The notes under the pieces were generated by a model. The model had not been told where the DNA came from, did not search any database, and saw only the letters and a list, made by a program, of their open reading frames with translations. The translations under genes and the position numbers were made by a program. DNA of 20,452 nt from a virus. Where the stretch lies: positions 1-20,452 of IMG/VR virus record IMGVR_UViG_3300021122_000007. One strand, given 5' to 3'. Shown here piece by piece: positions 1 to 6,415 of this stretch. Within the stretch, counting starts at the first letter, position 1; every line of letters starts with the position of its first letter.

Positions 1-736
1 CTGCACATAACAGATAGGTTTTTAGAGGGCTTGGGTACTCCCATATCCACATTGCCTTATCGAGTCCCCTTCTTTCGATAGGCTCTAAGACCATGTTTTC
101 TTCATACCAACTTAGTATGTCTGGGATGATGACAGTATTACCCGATGAACTAAAGTCACAATCACACTCTTGCGCAGCCATTCTAACTCCAAGGTCTTGA
201 TCTTGTCTATCTCTCCAAGGTTGACTTCTTTCTGGGTGTACTGTCCAAGGAAGTGATACTGGTACAAAGCTGTTTTCTTTTTTCTGCGCTTTTATATATG
301 TTTTGTGGAACCAATTACCTACGCCGTTTGGAGTCGATAATGCTATACATTTACCACCGGTTGCCAAGGTTTGCTGAGCAGAACCAAAAAGATCCTCTGC
401 ATTATCTATGAAAGCGCAATTATGACTAACTACATCATTTGTATAATATTCGTTTTTATTCTTTACGTTTACTAAATCATAAACTTCGAATTCTTCTTCT
501 ATAATATCAATAGAAATAATAGAAATATTCCCAAATAGTATATCGCCTACTCTCAATAAACACGCTTCTAGAAACTCACCATTTGGAAATTTAAGACAAT
601 GCCCCTCTGTACACTTTATAAAAGAATTATTTGATAATTTTATATGAAAAATGATATTAGTAATCTTTGATAAAATTCCATCAAAATCACTAAACCCGGT
701 TGGAGTTAAAATTTCATATTTAGTATTTTTTATCAT
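1..736 (-). CDS. terL: Terminase large subunit, C-terminal fragment (split-intein C-part plus C-extein), partial
   Basis: This is the second half of a fractured terminase gene and it runs off the left edge. Residues 1-106 form the C-terminal part of an intein. They include the block-B-like KCTEGHCLKF, then VYDLVNV, and end in VVSHN. Asn106 is the expected cyclising residue and Cys107 is the +1 nucleophile of the C-extein. The extein starts CAFIDN, which lines up with the IDECAFIPN region of T4 gp17. It continues with the ATPase coupling motif (LSTPNG, around residues 134-139) and the start of the nuclease domain (QECDCDF...SSGNTVI). The catalytic nuclease residues lie mostly outside the window. 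The ATG overlaps the TGA of the endonuclease gene (ATGA), so translation is probably coupled. After trans-splicing, the product is the packaging motor ATPase/nuclease at the prohead portal. The intein part is visibly more AT-rich than the extein. Confidence 0.93.
   Translation of the reverse strand, partial: MIKNTKYEILTPTGFSDFDGILSKITNIIFHIKLSNNSFIKCTEGHCLKFPNGEFLEACLLRVGDILFGNISIISIDIIEEEFEVYDLVNVKNKNEYYTNDVVSHNCAFIDNAEDLFGSAQQTLATGGKCIALSTPNGVGNWFHKTYIKAQKKENSFVPVSLPWTVHPERSQPWRDRQDQDLGVRMAAQECDCDFSSSGNTVIIPDILSWYEENMVLEPIERRGLDKAMWIWEYPSPLKTYLLCA
419..736 (-). other. Intein C-terminal fragment (IntC, 106 aa)
   Basis: The fragment runs from the start Met to the terminal His-Asn (HN|C). The early YEILTPTGFSDFDGI stretch resembles, from memory, the C-part of the atypically split AceL-TerL intein, which sits in terminase and has a very short N-part and an IntC of about 104 residues. 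The splice boundary is set by the HN/Cys junction and by resumption of the gp17-like extein at position 418. Confidence 0.92.
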
Positions 737-1440
737 TTTAAAAATTGTCTCATCGATTTTAATAACTGGGGTTGTTCTTCATAATTAATCATATTCGCAT
801 TTTTCTTAAACCAACTATCTGAAATTATTACCATTTTATAAGAATTATCTTTACACCATGATAATGCGCTTTTAAATTTAATTATATTTTTAGGATCCGA
901 TTTTAATTTTGATGGTTTTATTTCATATAAAATTTTTTTGTCAAAATCAACGAAATCTACTATATAAGATGATACTTTATTTTGATATTCATATTGTATT
1001 CTTACTTTTTCGTAGTCTAGATGTTGATTTAATAGAAAAAATACAGCTTCCCAATTACTTCTGAATTTTTTTATGTCATCTTTAATTTTAATATAGCTTT
1101 TCCAATTTGTCCAACTATTAGTTATGCATGGCGTAAATTTACCTTCTTTTATAAGTCTCTTTAATCTTATTGAATTCTGTCTTCGTGCTTCTATTACTCT
1201 AGGACTACTCTTAATCTTTTCTTTATGTTCCTGTGTCGATACAGTTTTTTTATTTGATTCTACTCTTTTTCTTTTTGTTTCTTCTGAATCTTTATGGTGA
1301 TTATGTGAAGTCCAACATGGTTGAGTACAGTATTTTTTATTTTCTTTTTTTGTTAAATATCTCTTTCCACATCCGGAACATTCTTTTTCTATAGGTTCTT
1401 TCCAATTCCACGAGTGTTTTTTAATATTCTCTATAAACAT
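733..1440 (-). CDS. Homing endonuclease, zinc finger plus PD-(D/E)XK (Vsr-like) nuclease, lying between the two intein halves
   Basis: This 235-aa protein sits exactly between the two terminase/intein fragments. The N-terminus has a four-Cys cluster (C21, C24, C38, C42), probably a zinc finger. Residues about 50-75 are basic with a SEETKRKR...SNKK pattern like NUMOD3 DNA-binding motifs. The C-terminal domain has the order RSNWE (E131), YIVDF (D162), YEIK (E173, K175). This fits the E...D...ExK core of the PD-(D/E)XK nucleases related to Vsr that are found as phage homing endonucleases and with fractured split-intein genes. The expected job is to cut intein-less terminase alleles so that the intein and endonuclease cassette spreads. 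An ATATTTATA motif lies 10 bases before the ATG, so it may have its own promoter. Its stop overlaps the start of the downstream terminase part. It is very AT-rich, unlike the exteins. The biochemical activity is inferred. Confidence 0.85.
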   Translation of the reverse strand: MFIENIKKHSWNWKEPIEKECSGCGKRYLTKKENKKYCTQPCWTSHNHHKDSEETKRKRVESNKKTVSTQEHKEKIKSSPRVIEARRQNSIRLKRLIKEGKFTPCITNSWTNWKSYIKIKDDIKKFRSNWEAVFFLLNQHLDYEKVRIQYEYQNKVSSYIVDFVDFDKKILYEIKPSKLKSDPKNIIKFKSALSWCKDNSYKMVIISDSWFKKNANMINYEEQPQLLKSMRQFLK

Positions 1441-1450
1441 TTGCTTTTAC

Positions 1451-1458
1451 TATAAATA
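1451..1458 (-). promoter_or_regulatory. Candidate late promoter (ATATTTATA motif) before the endonuclease gene
   Basis: The sense sequence TGATATTTATAG overlaps the TGA that ends the terminase N-part and ends 10 bases before the endonuclease ATG. It is the same 9-mer seen before six other genes. Confidence 0.5.
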
Positions 1459-2058
1459 TCAATAATGTCCAGATAATTTATTTTTTAATTCATTTATTGT
1501 TGTCTTTTCTATTTCGCCAGTATTTTTATTCTTAATTAATATTTCAGTATCTCCAGTTACACATTCATCCATCACAAGAAGAGATACTGCTTCAGAACGA
1601 GCTGAGTCGCTTGCTCCTGACACTGCCTTTATCTGAGAACCGTTTGTGAGTCGTAAACTTAGCCTGTTGTCTTCAGTAGCTCCTATCTTCAACCAAGCTG
1701 GAAGGTTATCGTATGCAAATCGTACCTTTGTGACCATATTCTTGGCCGTCTCTTGCTTTGTTGCTATGACCAGTACGTTCTTATCTTTGTGGAATACCAT
1801 GAGCCAGAGCGCATAAGCAGACACCAACGTTGATATCCCCAGCTGTCTTGACTTGTTTATTATTACATTTTGGTCTCCTGAAAAGACCTTTAGCATGGAT
1901 TCTTGGAATGGGTATAGATCAAAGAGCATCCTGCCTCTTTGAGGGTGTTGGATCATGTAATACTTCTTCATGAAATATACCGGGTCTGTGGCGCATTTCA
2001 CAAATTCTTCTCGTATCTTATCTTTGATAGTGGATTGCCTCGTAATCGGTTCGGGCAT
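1459..2058 (-). CDS. terL: Terminase large subunit, N-terminal fragment (N-extein plus split-intein N-part)
   Basis: Residues 1-165 are the N-terminal half of a gp17-type ATPase. They contain a Walker A-like KSRQLGIS (69-76), which matches T4 SRQLGKT but with Ile at the usual Lys position, a variant seen in related terminases. Walker B is SLLVMDE (159-165). Immediately after the catalytic Asp-Glu the sequence becomes CVTGDTEILI, a classic intein block A with catalytic Cys166. It ends after only 34 intein residues at a TGA stop. The frame resumes in the gene at 736, beyond the endonuclease. Read without the intein, MDE joins CAFIDN as in uninterrupted gp17 proteins. The gene is therefore not a broken pseudogene but one half of a trans-spliced protein. 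Start ATG 2058 follows an ATATTTATA motif by 12 bases. Confidence 0.95.
   Translation of the reverse strand: MPEPITRQSTIKDKIREEFVKCATDPVYFMKKYYMIQHPQRGRMLFDLYPFQESMLKVFSGDQNVIINKSRQLGISTLVSAYALWLMVFHKDKNVLVIATKQETAKNMVTKVRFAYDNLPAWLKIGATEDNRLSLRLTNGSQIKAVSGASDSARSEAVSLLVMDECVTGDTEILIKNKNTGEIEKTTINELKNKLSGHY
1462..1563 (-). other. Intein N-terminal fragment (IntN, 34 aa)
   Basis: Begins at Cys166 of the reading frame (CVTGDT, block A) and ends at the TGA at 1459. Most natural split inteins have an N-part of about 100 residues, so this is an atypical split after block A. Confidence 0.93.
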
Positions 2059-2070
2059 AAAACTTTTGTT

Positions 2071-2078
2071 TATAAATA
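2071..2078 (-). promoter_or_regulatory. Candidate late promoter before terL
   Basis: Sense ATATATTTATAAAC, ending 12 bases before the terminase ATG. A T4-like TATAAATA also occurs about 20 bases further upstream in the sense direction, inside the 104-base spacer 2059-2162, which holds no convincing gene. Confidence 0.5.
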
Positions 2079-2162
2079 TATCGGATTTGACTGAGTATAT
2101 TTATAAGTCTCCTGCATCAATATAATCTTCAATGTTGATTTTAAAAAGTCTATCTTTGCAGT

Positions 2163-2621
2163 TTAAGTAGTTTCTTCAGGAGTCTCTGGTTTTTCCTTTG
2201 GTTTTTCTTCTTTTTTTGTTGGAAGCTCTTCTGACCTTGGTCCTTCTTCGCTCTCTGGACCTTCAGACTTTGATTTTGCTCCATATCTCTGTATCCTATT
2301 GATCGCCATAGTAGCCCTTTGGATGTCTCCTATGTTCATCAGATAGTAGCGCTTGCCTTGCACACCTGCTTCGTACGCTTTTCCCATGAACGTCATAAAG
2401 AAGTACTGATTGTTTTTTAGCAGTATCTTGAAGGTGGTCGGCTTTCCAGATATTATGAATATTCCATCCAAGTATTCTTCAAAGTTATCTCCCATCAAAG
2501 TTATTAGGTTCTTGTTGAGCCTTTTATACTTTCTCAGGATGTAGCCCATAGGATCTGCATCAAACTCTGGATTTGTGTGATCTTCATGTACTTCTTTGAG
2601 TATGTCTATCAGTTTTATCAT
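2163..2621 (-). CDS. Conserved phage protein with capsid-targeting-like N-terminus
   Basis: A 152-aa protein of unknown function. It opens with MIKLIDILKE, shared with several neighbours, and I read this as a capsid-targeting propeptide with a possible prohead-protease site after LKE (T4 gp21 cuts after L/I-x-E). The middle (about residues 30-115) is a compact mixed domain (GDNFEEYLDG, KILLKNNQYFFMTF, GKRYYLMNIGDIQRAT). The tail from about 118 is a low-complexity Glu/Lys/Pro segment. The start overlaps the stop of the upstream gene (TAATG), so the two are probably translated together. It lies just upstream of terL in a late gene group. No enzymatic motif is visible. Confidence 0.8.
   Translation of the reverse strand: MIKLIDILKEVHEDHTNPEFDADPMGYILRKYKRLNKNLITLMGDNFEEYLDGIFIISGKPTTFKILLKNNQYFFMTFMGKAYEAGVQGKRYYLMNIGDIQRATMAINRIQRYGAKSKSEGPESEEGPRSEELPTKKEEKPKEKPETPEETT
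2592..2621 (-). repeat. Repeated 5' gene module encoding MIKLIDILKE, copy 1
   Basis: Sense start ATGATAAAACTGATAGACAT. Near-identical 30-base modules open the genes starting at 3248, 4125 and 8278. Confidence 0.8.
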
Positions 2622-2881
2622 TATTTTTCTATTTGTCTTAATGCCACTATAAGATCGAGTATTTTATCAGAAATATAATCTTCATAATCTGAACTTACTT
2701 CTTTTCCCCTAAGATAATAATCTTTCGTATAATCATCTATCTCAATATCATAAAAATCTTTTAGATCATCTATGATATCTTTATCTAACTTTTTAGATAT
2801 TCTTAATTTTACTATAATATCATCTAAAGATCTTATAAGATTATCTATATCTTTATTACTTTCTAAAAGTTTATTTGACAT
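2621..2881 (-). CDS. Small acidic protein of unknown function
   Basis: An 86-aa, mostly helical, strongly acidic protein rich in Asp, Lys and Ile, for example DIDNLIRSLDDIIVKL and YEDYISDKILDLIVAL. There is no Cys, signal peptide or membrane segment, and I do not recognise a family. Its 5' end overlaps the upstream gene by 11 bases and its stop overlaps the next start, so it lies within a tightly packed late operon. It is more AT-rich than most neighbours. Confidence 0.65.
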   Translation of the reverse strand: MSNKLLESNKDIDNLIRSLDDIIVKLRISKKLDKDIIDDLKDFYDIEIDDYTKDYYLRGKEVSSDYEDYISDKILDLIVALRQIEK

Positions 2882-3248
2882 ACCCTCTATCTTTTAGTTT
2901 TGATATGATATTGTCTACCTTATTTGATATCTTTTTATAGTGAGATTTCATTATAGATTCATCAAAAGATTCATCTACTCTAGATATTGGTTCTATACTA
3001 TACCCAAAATAATTTTCTTTATCCTCTGGATTATAATATCGAGTTCTAGTTGTAAAAATATAATCATCAACTCTAGGATCATAGTCTTCTACTCCACGTT
3101 CCTCCCATTCATTTGATTCAACCCAACTTTCTGCTTCGTCTTTTGAATCAAAAATTCTGCTTGTAGGGAATTCTTCATCTCCATAATCTGTAAATACTAC
3201 TCTGTATTTTATTATACTCTCTTTGGGTATGTCTATGAGTTTTATCAT
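2871..3248 (-). CDS. Small phage protein with MIKLIDI N-terminus
   Basis: A 125-aa protein of unknown function. The N-terminus MIKLIDIPKE is the same module as in neighbouring genes, but Pro replaces the Leu needed for an L-x-E protease site, so cleavage may be lost. The remainder is acidic and Tyr-rich. Residues about 15-50 (KYRVVFTDYGDEEF, IFDSKDEAESWVES) look like a small alpha/beta module, and the C-terminal 30 residues are basic and helical. The ATG is supported by identity of the first 7 codons with other members of the group. Confidence 0.7.
   Translation of the reverse strand: MIKLIDIPKESIIKYRVVFTDYGDEEFPTSRIFDSKDEAESWVESNEWEERGVEDYDPRVDDYIFTTRTRYYNPEDKENYFGYSIEPISRVDESFDESIMKSHYKKISNKVDNIISKLKDRGYVK
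3219..3248 (-). repeat. Repeated 5' gene module, copy 2 (MIKLIDIPKE)
   Basis: Sense start ATGATAAAACTCATAGACAT. It differs from copy 1 at a few bases, including the one giving Pro instead of Leu. Confidence 0.75.
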
Positions 3249-3259
3249 TGTAATTATGT

Positions 3260-3859
3260 TTAAGCAACTTCTGATGCATATTCTGCTACGCTATGCATGT
3301 AATCACTAGCAAGAGTTATATATGCTGCAACCCATCCAGGAAGCTCTGTTCCTGGTTCTACCATGCTGTAAAGCTTTGATGCGTTAGATATCAGATCTTT
3401 AAGTTCAGCTCTTGCCATAGTGGCTTGGTGTCCAGAATCAGGTTTCCCCCAAACATCTCCACACTGGGCGCATTTTCCATTTACCATTTCCTCTCCACAG
3501 TCTGTGCAAACCTCTTCTGCTATTGGGTGTGTTGATTTTATTGCATTCATATCCTGATTGTCAAATGATGGCTGCTTAAAATATCTTCTTTTTTCATTTC
3601 CGTAGTATATCTCTGGAGTCTCTGCTGGATTTGGGGTAAACTCCTTTAAATTCCTCATCTTTGGAATAAAATGATCTTTTATCCAGTCCTGAGTCTTTTG
3701 GCTAAGCTGTTTTCTTGGAAAGTCTCTCTTAAACAGATTTTGAAGATGTAATCCTCGCTTTTTTAACTCTTTTTCTACGTAATCAGGAACATCTACTTCC
3801 ATTTTTTTAGGATTTAGTGCTTCTGCTAAAAGTTTTGTTATGAGGCTCTTTTTTGTCAT
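3260..3859 (-). CDS. Conserved T4-like phage protein with zinc ribbon
   Basis: A 199-aa protein. I start it at ATG 3859 (MTKKSLITKLLAEAL) rather than the in-frame GTG 30 bases upstream, because that GTG lies in the ATATTTATA motif and overlaps the upstream stop. The N-terminus again contains a possible prohead-protease site (LLAE|A). A zinc ribbon is formed by C118, C121, C130 and C133 (CTDCG...CAQCG). The C-terminal 55 residues (ARAELKDLISNASKLY, ELPGWVAAYITLASDYMHS) match, from memory, a short helical domain common at the end of hypothetical proteins in marine T4-like phages. The function is unknown. Head or virion association is an inference from the N-terminus and location. Confidence 0.75.
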   Translation of the reverse strand: MTKKSLITKLLAEALNPKKMEVDVPDYVEKELKKRGLHLQNLFKRDFPRKQLSQKTQDWIKDHFIPKMRNLKEFTPNPAETPEIYYGNEKRRYFKQPSFDNQDMNAIKSTHPIAEEVCTDCGEEMVNGKCAQCGDVWGKPDSGHQATMARAELKDLISNASKLYSMVEPGTELPGWVAAYITLASDYMHSVAEYASEVA

Positions 3860-3877
3860 ATCTGCTGTTTTATATAG

Positions 3878-3885
3878 TATAAATA
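3878..3885 (-). promoter_or_regulatory. Candidate late promoter (ATATTTATA motif)
   Basis: Sense TGATATTTATAC. It begins at the stop codon of the upstream gene and ends 18 bases before ATG 3859. Confidence 0.45.
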
Positions 3886-4125
3886 TCACTTAGGTTCGAA
3901 CCAATCACTACACCATTTTCTAGGATCTTTTATGTCCATCACAGCGTTTCCGTTCCATGCCTCGTAGTATTGGTTTCCACAGATGTGTTGGTCATTCTCG
4001 TAGCTGTAGTACTTGCATACTGCGCAGCTAAAGCCATCAGGACTGTACATGAAAGGTTCATGGTTTGTTGGGAGAGTTATGTCCCCTTTGATCTCTTCTT
4101 TAAGTAAGTCTGTAAGCTTTATCAT
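3886..4125 (-). CDS. Small four-cysteine protein (HiPIP-like) with capsid-targeting-like N-terminus
   Basis: A 79-aa protein. The first ten residues, MIKLTDLLKE, are a variant of the shared N-terminal module and contain an L-x-E site. The body has four Cys, C34, C37, C49 and C72, in the pattern FSCAVCKYY ... HICGNQ ... WCSDWFEP. This resembles the layout of high-potential iron-sulphur proteins and of small HiPIP-like proteins I recall from T4-like marine phages. A metal or Fe-S cluster is therefore likely, but which one cannot be told. If the leader is cleaved, a mature protein of about 69 residues would be packaged or assembled in the head. Confidence 0.7.
   Translation of the reverse strand: MIKLTDLLKEEIKGDITLPTNHEPFMYSPDGFSCAVCKYYSYENDQHICGNQYYEAWNGNAVMDIKDPRKWCSDWFEPK
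4096..4125 (-). repeat. Repeated 5' gene module, copy 3 (MIKLTDLLKE)
   Basis: The most diverged copy: sense start ATGATAAAGCTTACAGACTT. The amino acid pattern is kept. Confidence 0.7.
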
Positions 4126-4129
4126 ATTT

Positions 4130-4894
4130 TTAGTTTTTTCTTCCCCACTGTATGCCTTCTTTTCCGCTTTGCAACCACATCTTTACGTAGTTCTTTTGTC
4201 TTTCTGTGGCTTTGTATCCTTGCTTTTTTATAGAGTTCATGATCCCATCTAGGTAATCATCTTGCTTGCTCCTCTTTGCTATGTTGTTCACTCTGTTCCA
4301 CTCTTGCTCTCCAAACGGCTGTAAATTCTTCCAATCTTCTTTTAGAAAGTCTGATAGCTTTATCGTCTTGCTCTCTTTAATGCTAGCAAGAGCTTTTAAT
4401 TCTTTGTTTGCGTCGTCTATTTTATAGAGGTATTTTTTTATCTTTGTAGAAAAGAAACTTACTATCTTATTGAGGTACAATTTGACTTTATCTGCAGTTG
4501 ATGCTTCAGATAGTTTTCCTATGGTAAATCTAGTGGATACTTTTCTTACAGTAGACTCTTCTTCTTCTAGCTTCTTACAAACTGCTTTTGTAGCTTCATT
4601 CAGCTTGGTTAGCGCATATTCATATGCTTTTTTATATTTGTGAACTTGAGACTCATATGCCGGTTGCTTAATAGTTATTATGTAATACTCTGAAACCGCT
4701 GTTTTTTCTTCAAGCTGCTTCATTGTTTCAAACATCGGAGCTAGATCTTTTGCAAATTCACCATATTTTTTTTCCATAACTTTCATTCTGTCAGACAGCT
4801 CATCTATCTCATTTTGTAGATGGTAGAATTTTTCTAGTTGTGCAACTATTGCTGGATCCTGGATCTCAATTTCTTTAAGGTAGTTTTTTTTCAT
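4130..4894 (-). CDS. Coiled-coil phage protein, apparently a fusion with an internal targeting-like motif
   Basis: A 254-aa protein. Residues 1-175 are largely helical and predicted to form coiled coils (QNEIDELSDRMKVMEKKY, KKLEEEESTVRK). They resemble conserved proteins of T4-like marine phages that begin MKYLKE.... The start MKKNYLKE itself offers an L-x-E site. At residues 177-186 lies TIKLSDFLKE, which looks like the N-terminal module of neighbouring genes without its Met. A separate basic domain of about 65 residues follows (NRVNNIAKRSKQDDYLDG ... QKNYVKMWLQSGK). The layout suggests that two genes fused and the second kept its leader. The ATG overlaps the TGA of the upstream membrane protein gene. 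The role is unknown. Confidence 0.75.
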   Translation of the reverse strand: MKKNYLKEIEIQDPAIVAQLEKFYHLQNEIDELSDRMKVMEKKYGEFAKDLAPMFETMKQLEEKTAVSEYYIITIKQPAYESQVHKYKKAYEYALTKLNEATKAVCKKLEEEESTVRKVSTRFTIGKLSEASTADKVKLYLNKIVSFFSTKIKKYLYKIDDANKELKALASIKESKTIKLSDFLKEDWKNLQPFGEQEWNRVNNIAKRSKQDDYLDGIMNSIKKQGYKATERQKNYVKMWLQSGKEGIQWGRKN

Positions 4895-5103
4895 CTCTTT
4901 TCTTTTTTAGGACGTAATAAGATATATAAACCAAAGAACAATCCCGCTATACAGTACAAAACGAAGTTTGCTCTCCATAAACTTCCTGTCTTTAGAAATA
5001 GCCAATATTGAACTGCATCGAACCCAAACGGGTTGAAGAACATCGCTGCCATCAGACAGATCGTTGCCAAGTTTTGTTTTAGTGTTTTGTTCCAAGTATT
5101 CAT
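4891..5103 (-). CDS. Small two-TM membrane protein, candidate holin
   Basis: A 70-aa protein with two hydrophobic segments (about 13-36, including ATICLMAAMFFNPFGF, and about 45-63, including VLYCIAGLFFGLYILL) and a basic C-terminal tail (RPKKEKR). Size and topology fit a class II-like holin. It lies downstream of an endolysin without a signal peptide, which needs a holin to reach the wall. No sequence family is recognised, so the call rests on topology and context. A perfect 12-base palindrome, GTTAACGTTAAC (5131-5142), lies in the spacer just upstream. Confidence 0.6.
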   Translation of the reverse strand: MNTWNKTLKQNLATICLMAAMFFNPFGFDAVQYWLFLKTGSLWRANFVLYCIAGLFFGLYILLRPKKEKR

Positions 5104-5151
5104 GTCTACTATCGGGGTCCATATTACGGGGTTAACGTTAACAATACAAGA

Positions 5152-5796
5152 TCAATTCATAGAGAACTTGAATCCTGTTAATTTTTCAACATCTGCGATT
5201 TGTACCTTCCAGTGGTCTATCCCTTTAGGTTTATCTGTCGTGTTATCAAATATGTAAGCTTCATACGCCTTTGTCTTTTTTACATAGATCACCTTCCAAC
5301 ATTTAGTAGGCACGGTAGTAGTTCCTATCTTTTTTGCAGATCCAATAGAACCACACCAAACGTAGACTGAATCTTGGTTGTCTACTATAAGCCTTGTTTT
5401 CGTTTCCAATGACTTCCAATCTCCAGCATTCAGAGAGTGGTATTGAGCCGCCATGTTTGAGAAATAAAAACACTCTGCTTGTTGTTTTGCGCCAAAGCAA
5501 AGGTTGTCTGCTGCTGGACACATATGGCCACGGTCTGTGCCTGAACCAACATAGTCCTTTGCCAAATTCGTTTCTGAAGGAAGAAGAGGATCTGGAGCAA
5601 ATTGGTCTTTCCTTGCCAGGGGACTTTTGCAACCAACTCTCGCTTTTGTGTCCCACCATTGAACCAAAACTGGGTAATGAAAGGACTTACTGTACGTGGT
5701 CTTGTATGCCTCGTGTACTAAAGTTACTGTGTCTTGTGCTGAGCTGGTTAGTATGCAAAACAGTATTGCTGCAACCGTAGCGATTATATTTTTCAT
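5152..5796 (-). CDS. Exported DNA/RNA non-specific endonuclease (NUC1/Endonuclease_NS family)
   Basis: A 214-aa protein. Residues 1-20 are a clear signal peptide with predicted cleavage SSA|QD, typical of Bacteroidota. The mature protein carries the family hallmark TDRGHMCPAAD (87-97) with catalytic His91, followed by the metal-binding Asn of YFSNMAAQ (N114) and LNAGDWKSLE. Members are Mg-dependent sugar-non-specific nucleases, usually secreted or periplasmic. The gene lies directly downstream of the endolysin with a 4-base gap and upstream of the candidate holin, so it is probably expressed at lysis. Possible roles are thinning the lysate by degrading released host DNA, scavenging nucleotides, or destroying DNA injected by competing phages. 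The role is inferred and the family call is strong. Confidence 0.93.
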   Translation of the reverse strand: MKNIIATVAAILFCILTSSAQDTVTLVHEAYKTTYSKSFHYPVLVQWWDTKARVGCKSPLARKDQFAPDPLLPSETNLAKDYVGSGTDRGHMCPAADNLCFGAKQQAECFYFSNMAAQYHSLNAGDWKSLETKTRLIVDNQDSVYVWCGSIGSAKKIGTTTVPTKCWKVIYVKKTKAYEAYIFDNTTDKPKGIDHWKVQIADVEKLTGFKFSMN

Positions 5797-5800
5797 GTTT

Positions 5801-6400
5801 TTATTTTAAAAGTGAATAATACTCATTGAAGTGTTTGATTCTATCGTCATTTCCTATAGTCCCACCGTTCACTCTCTTTGTGATCTTGGTGACTGTATCA
5901 ACTGTTGCGCCTTCGTCTGCTATCTTGTGAAGACCGTTTTTGTGGAAGAACCACGCTGCAGAAGCCAAAGGGTATTTAGTTGCTACCAGATCAGGACTAG
6001 CCACACAATCTTCGTTTATTGCTTTTGAAAACGCAGCGTAGTTGTCTTTTCCTGTCAGTTGAATACAGCCGCGACCACGGAATTTGTATCCTTCTCCAGA
6101 TGATTCAGGACCGTTGCCCATGCGGCCTCCATAGACTAAATTAGCTATCTTTTCGGGTTTTCTTTCATACTCCAAAGCTTTTGCGTCTGTTGGGAAATAC
6201 TTGCCGAATATGCTACGAAGTCCTTTTGCTCCGTAATTCAGATTCTCGTTTAACACTTTGAAACCACCTGATTCGTGTCCTGCTTGAGCAAGGAAATGCG
6301 CTAAACGCAGCGGGGTGTTCAATTCAAACTTTGCCATCGTATCTGGCAGTTGGGCGATGATGTTGTCTGGAACGTGTCCTTTTAAACTCTCTAGATTCAT
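5801..6400 (-). CDS. Endolysin, glycoside hydrolase family 19 (chitinase/lysozyme-like)
   Basis: A 199-aa, single-domain GH19 enzyme. The active-site region LAQAGHESGGF (37-47) supplies the catalytic Glu43, with a second acidic residue Glu52 in the following NENLNYGA. Further family signatures are FRGRGCIQLTGKDNY (about 108-122) and the C-terminal KITKRVNGG. Phage GH19 enzymes cleave peptidoglycan glycan strands. There is no signal peptide, membrane anchor or separate wall-binding domain, so release through a holin is expected. It sits in the lysis region between membrane protein genes and the exported nuclease. Confidence 0.95.
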   Translation of the reverse strand: MNLESLKGHVPDNIIAQLPDTMAKFELNTPLRLAHFLAQAGHESGGFKVLNENLNYGAKGLRSIFGKYFPTDAKALEYERKPEKIANLVYGGRMGNGPESSGEGYKFRGRGCIQLTGKDNYAAFSKAINEDCVASPDLVATKYPLASAAWFFHKNGLHKIADEGATVDTVTKITKRVNGGTIGNDDRIKHFNEYYSLLK

Positions 6401-6415
6401 ACTTTATTTTTGTTT

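Noticed and set aside
1459-2058. Terminase reading as a pseudogene broken by a premature stop
   Set aside because: The codons before the stop form intein block A, and the matching intein C-part with an intact extein junction lies downstream, so the break is a split intein and not decay.
3860-3889. GTG start extending the zinc-ribbon protein by 10 residues
   Set aside because: The extension lies within the promoter-like motif and overlaps the upstream stop. The ATG at 3859 gives a sensible N-terminus.
5394-5780. Long open frame on the plus strand opposite the nuclease gene
   Set aside because: It is antisense to a well-supported nuclease gene, has no family features, and its composition follows from the opposite frame. 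Other overlapping frames in the window were rejected for the same reason.
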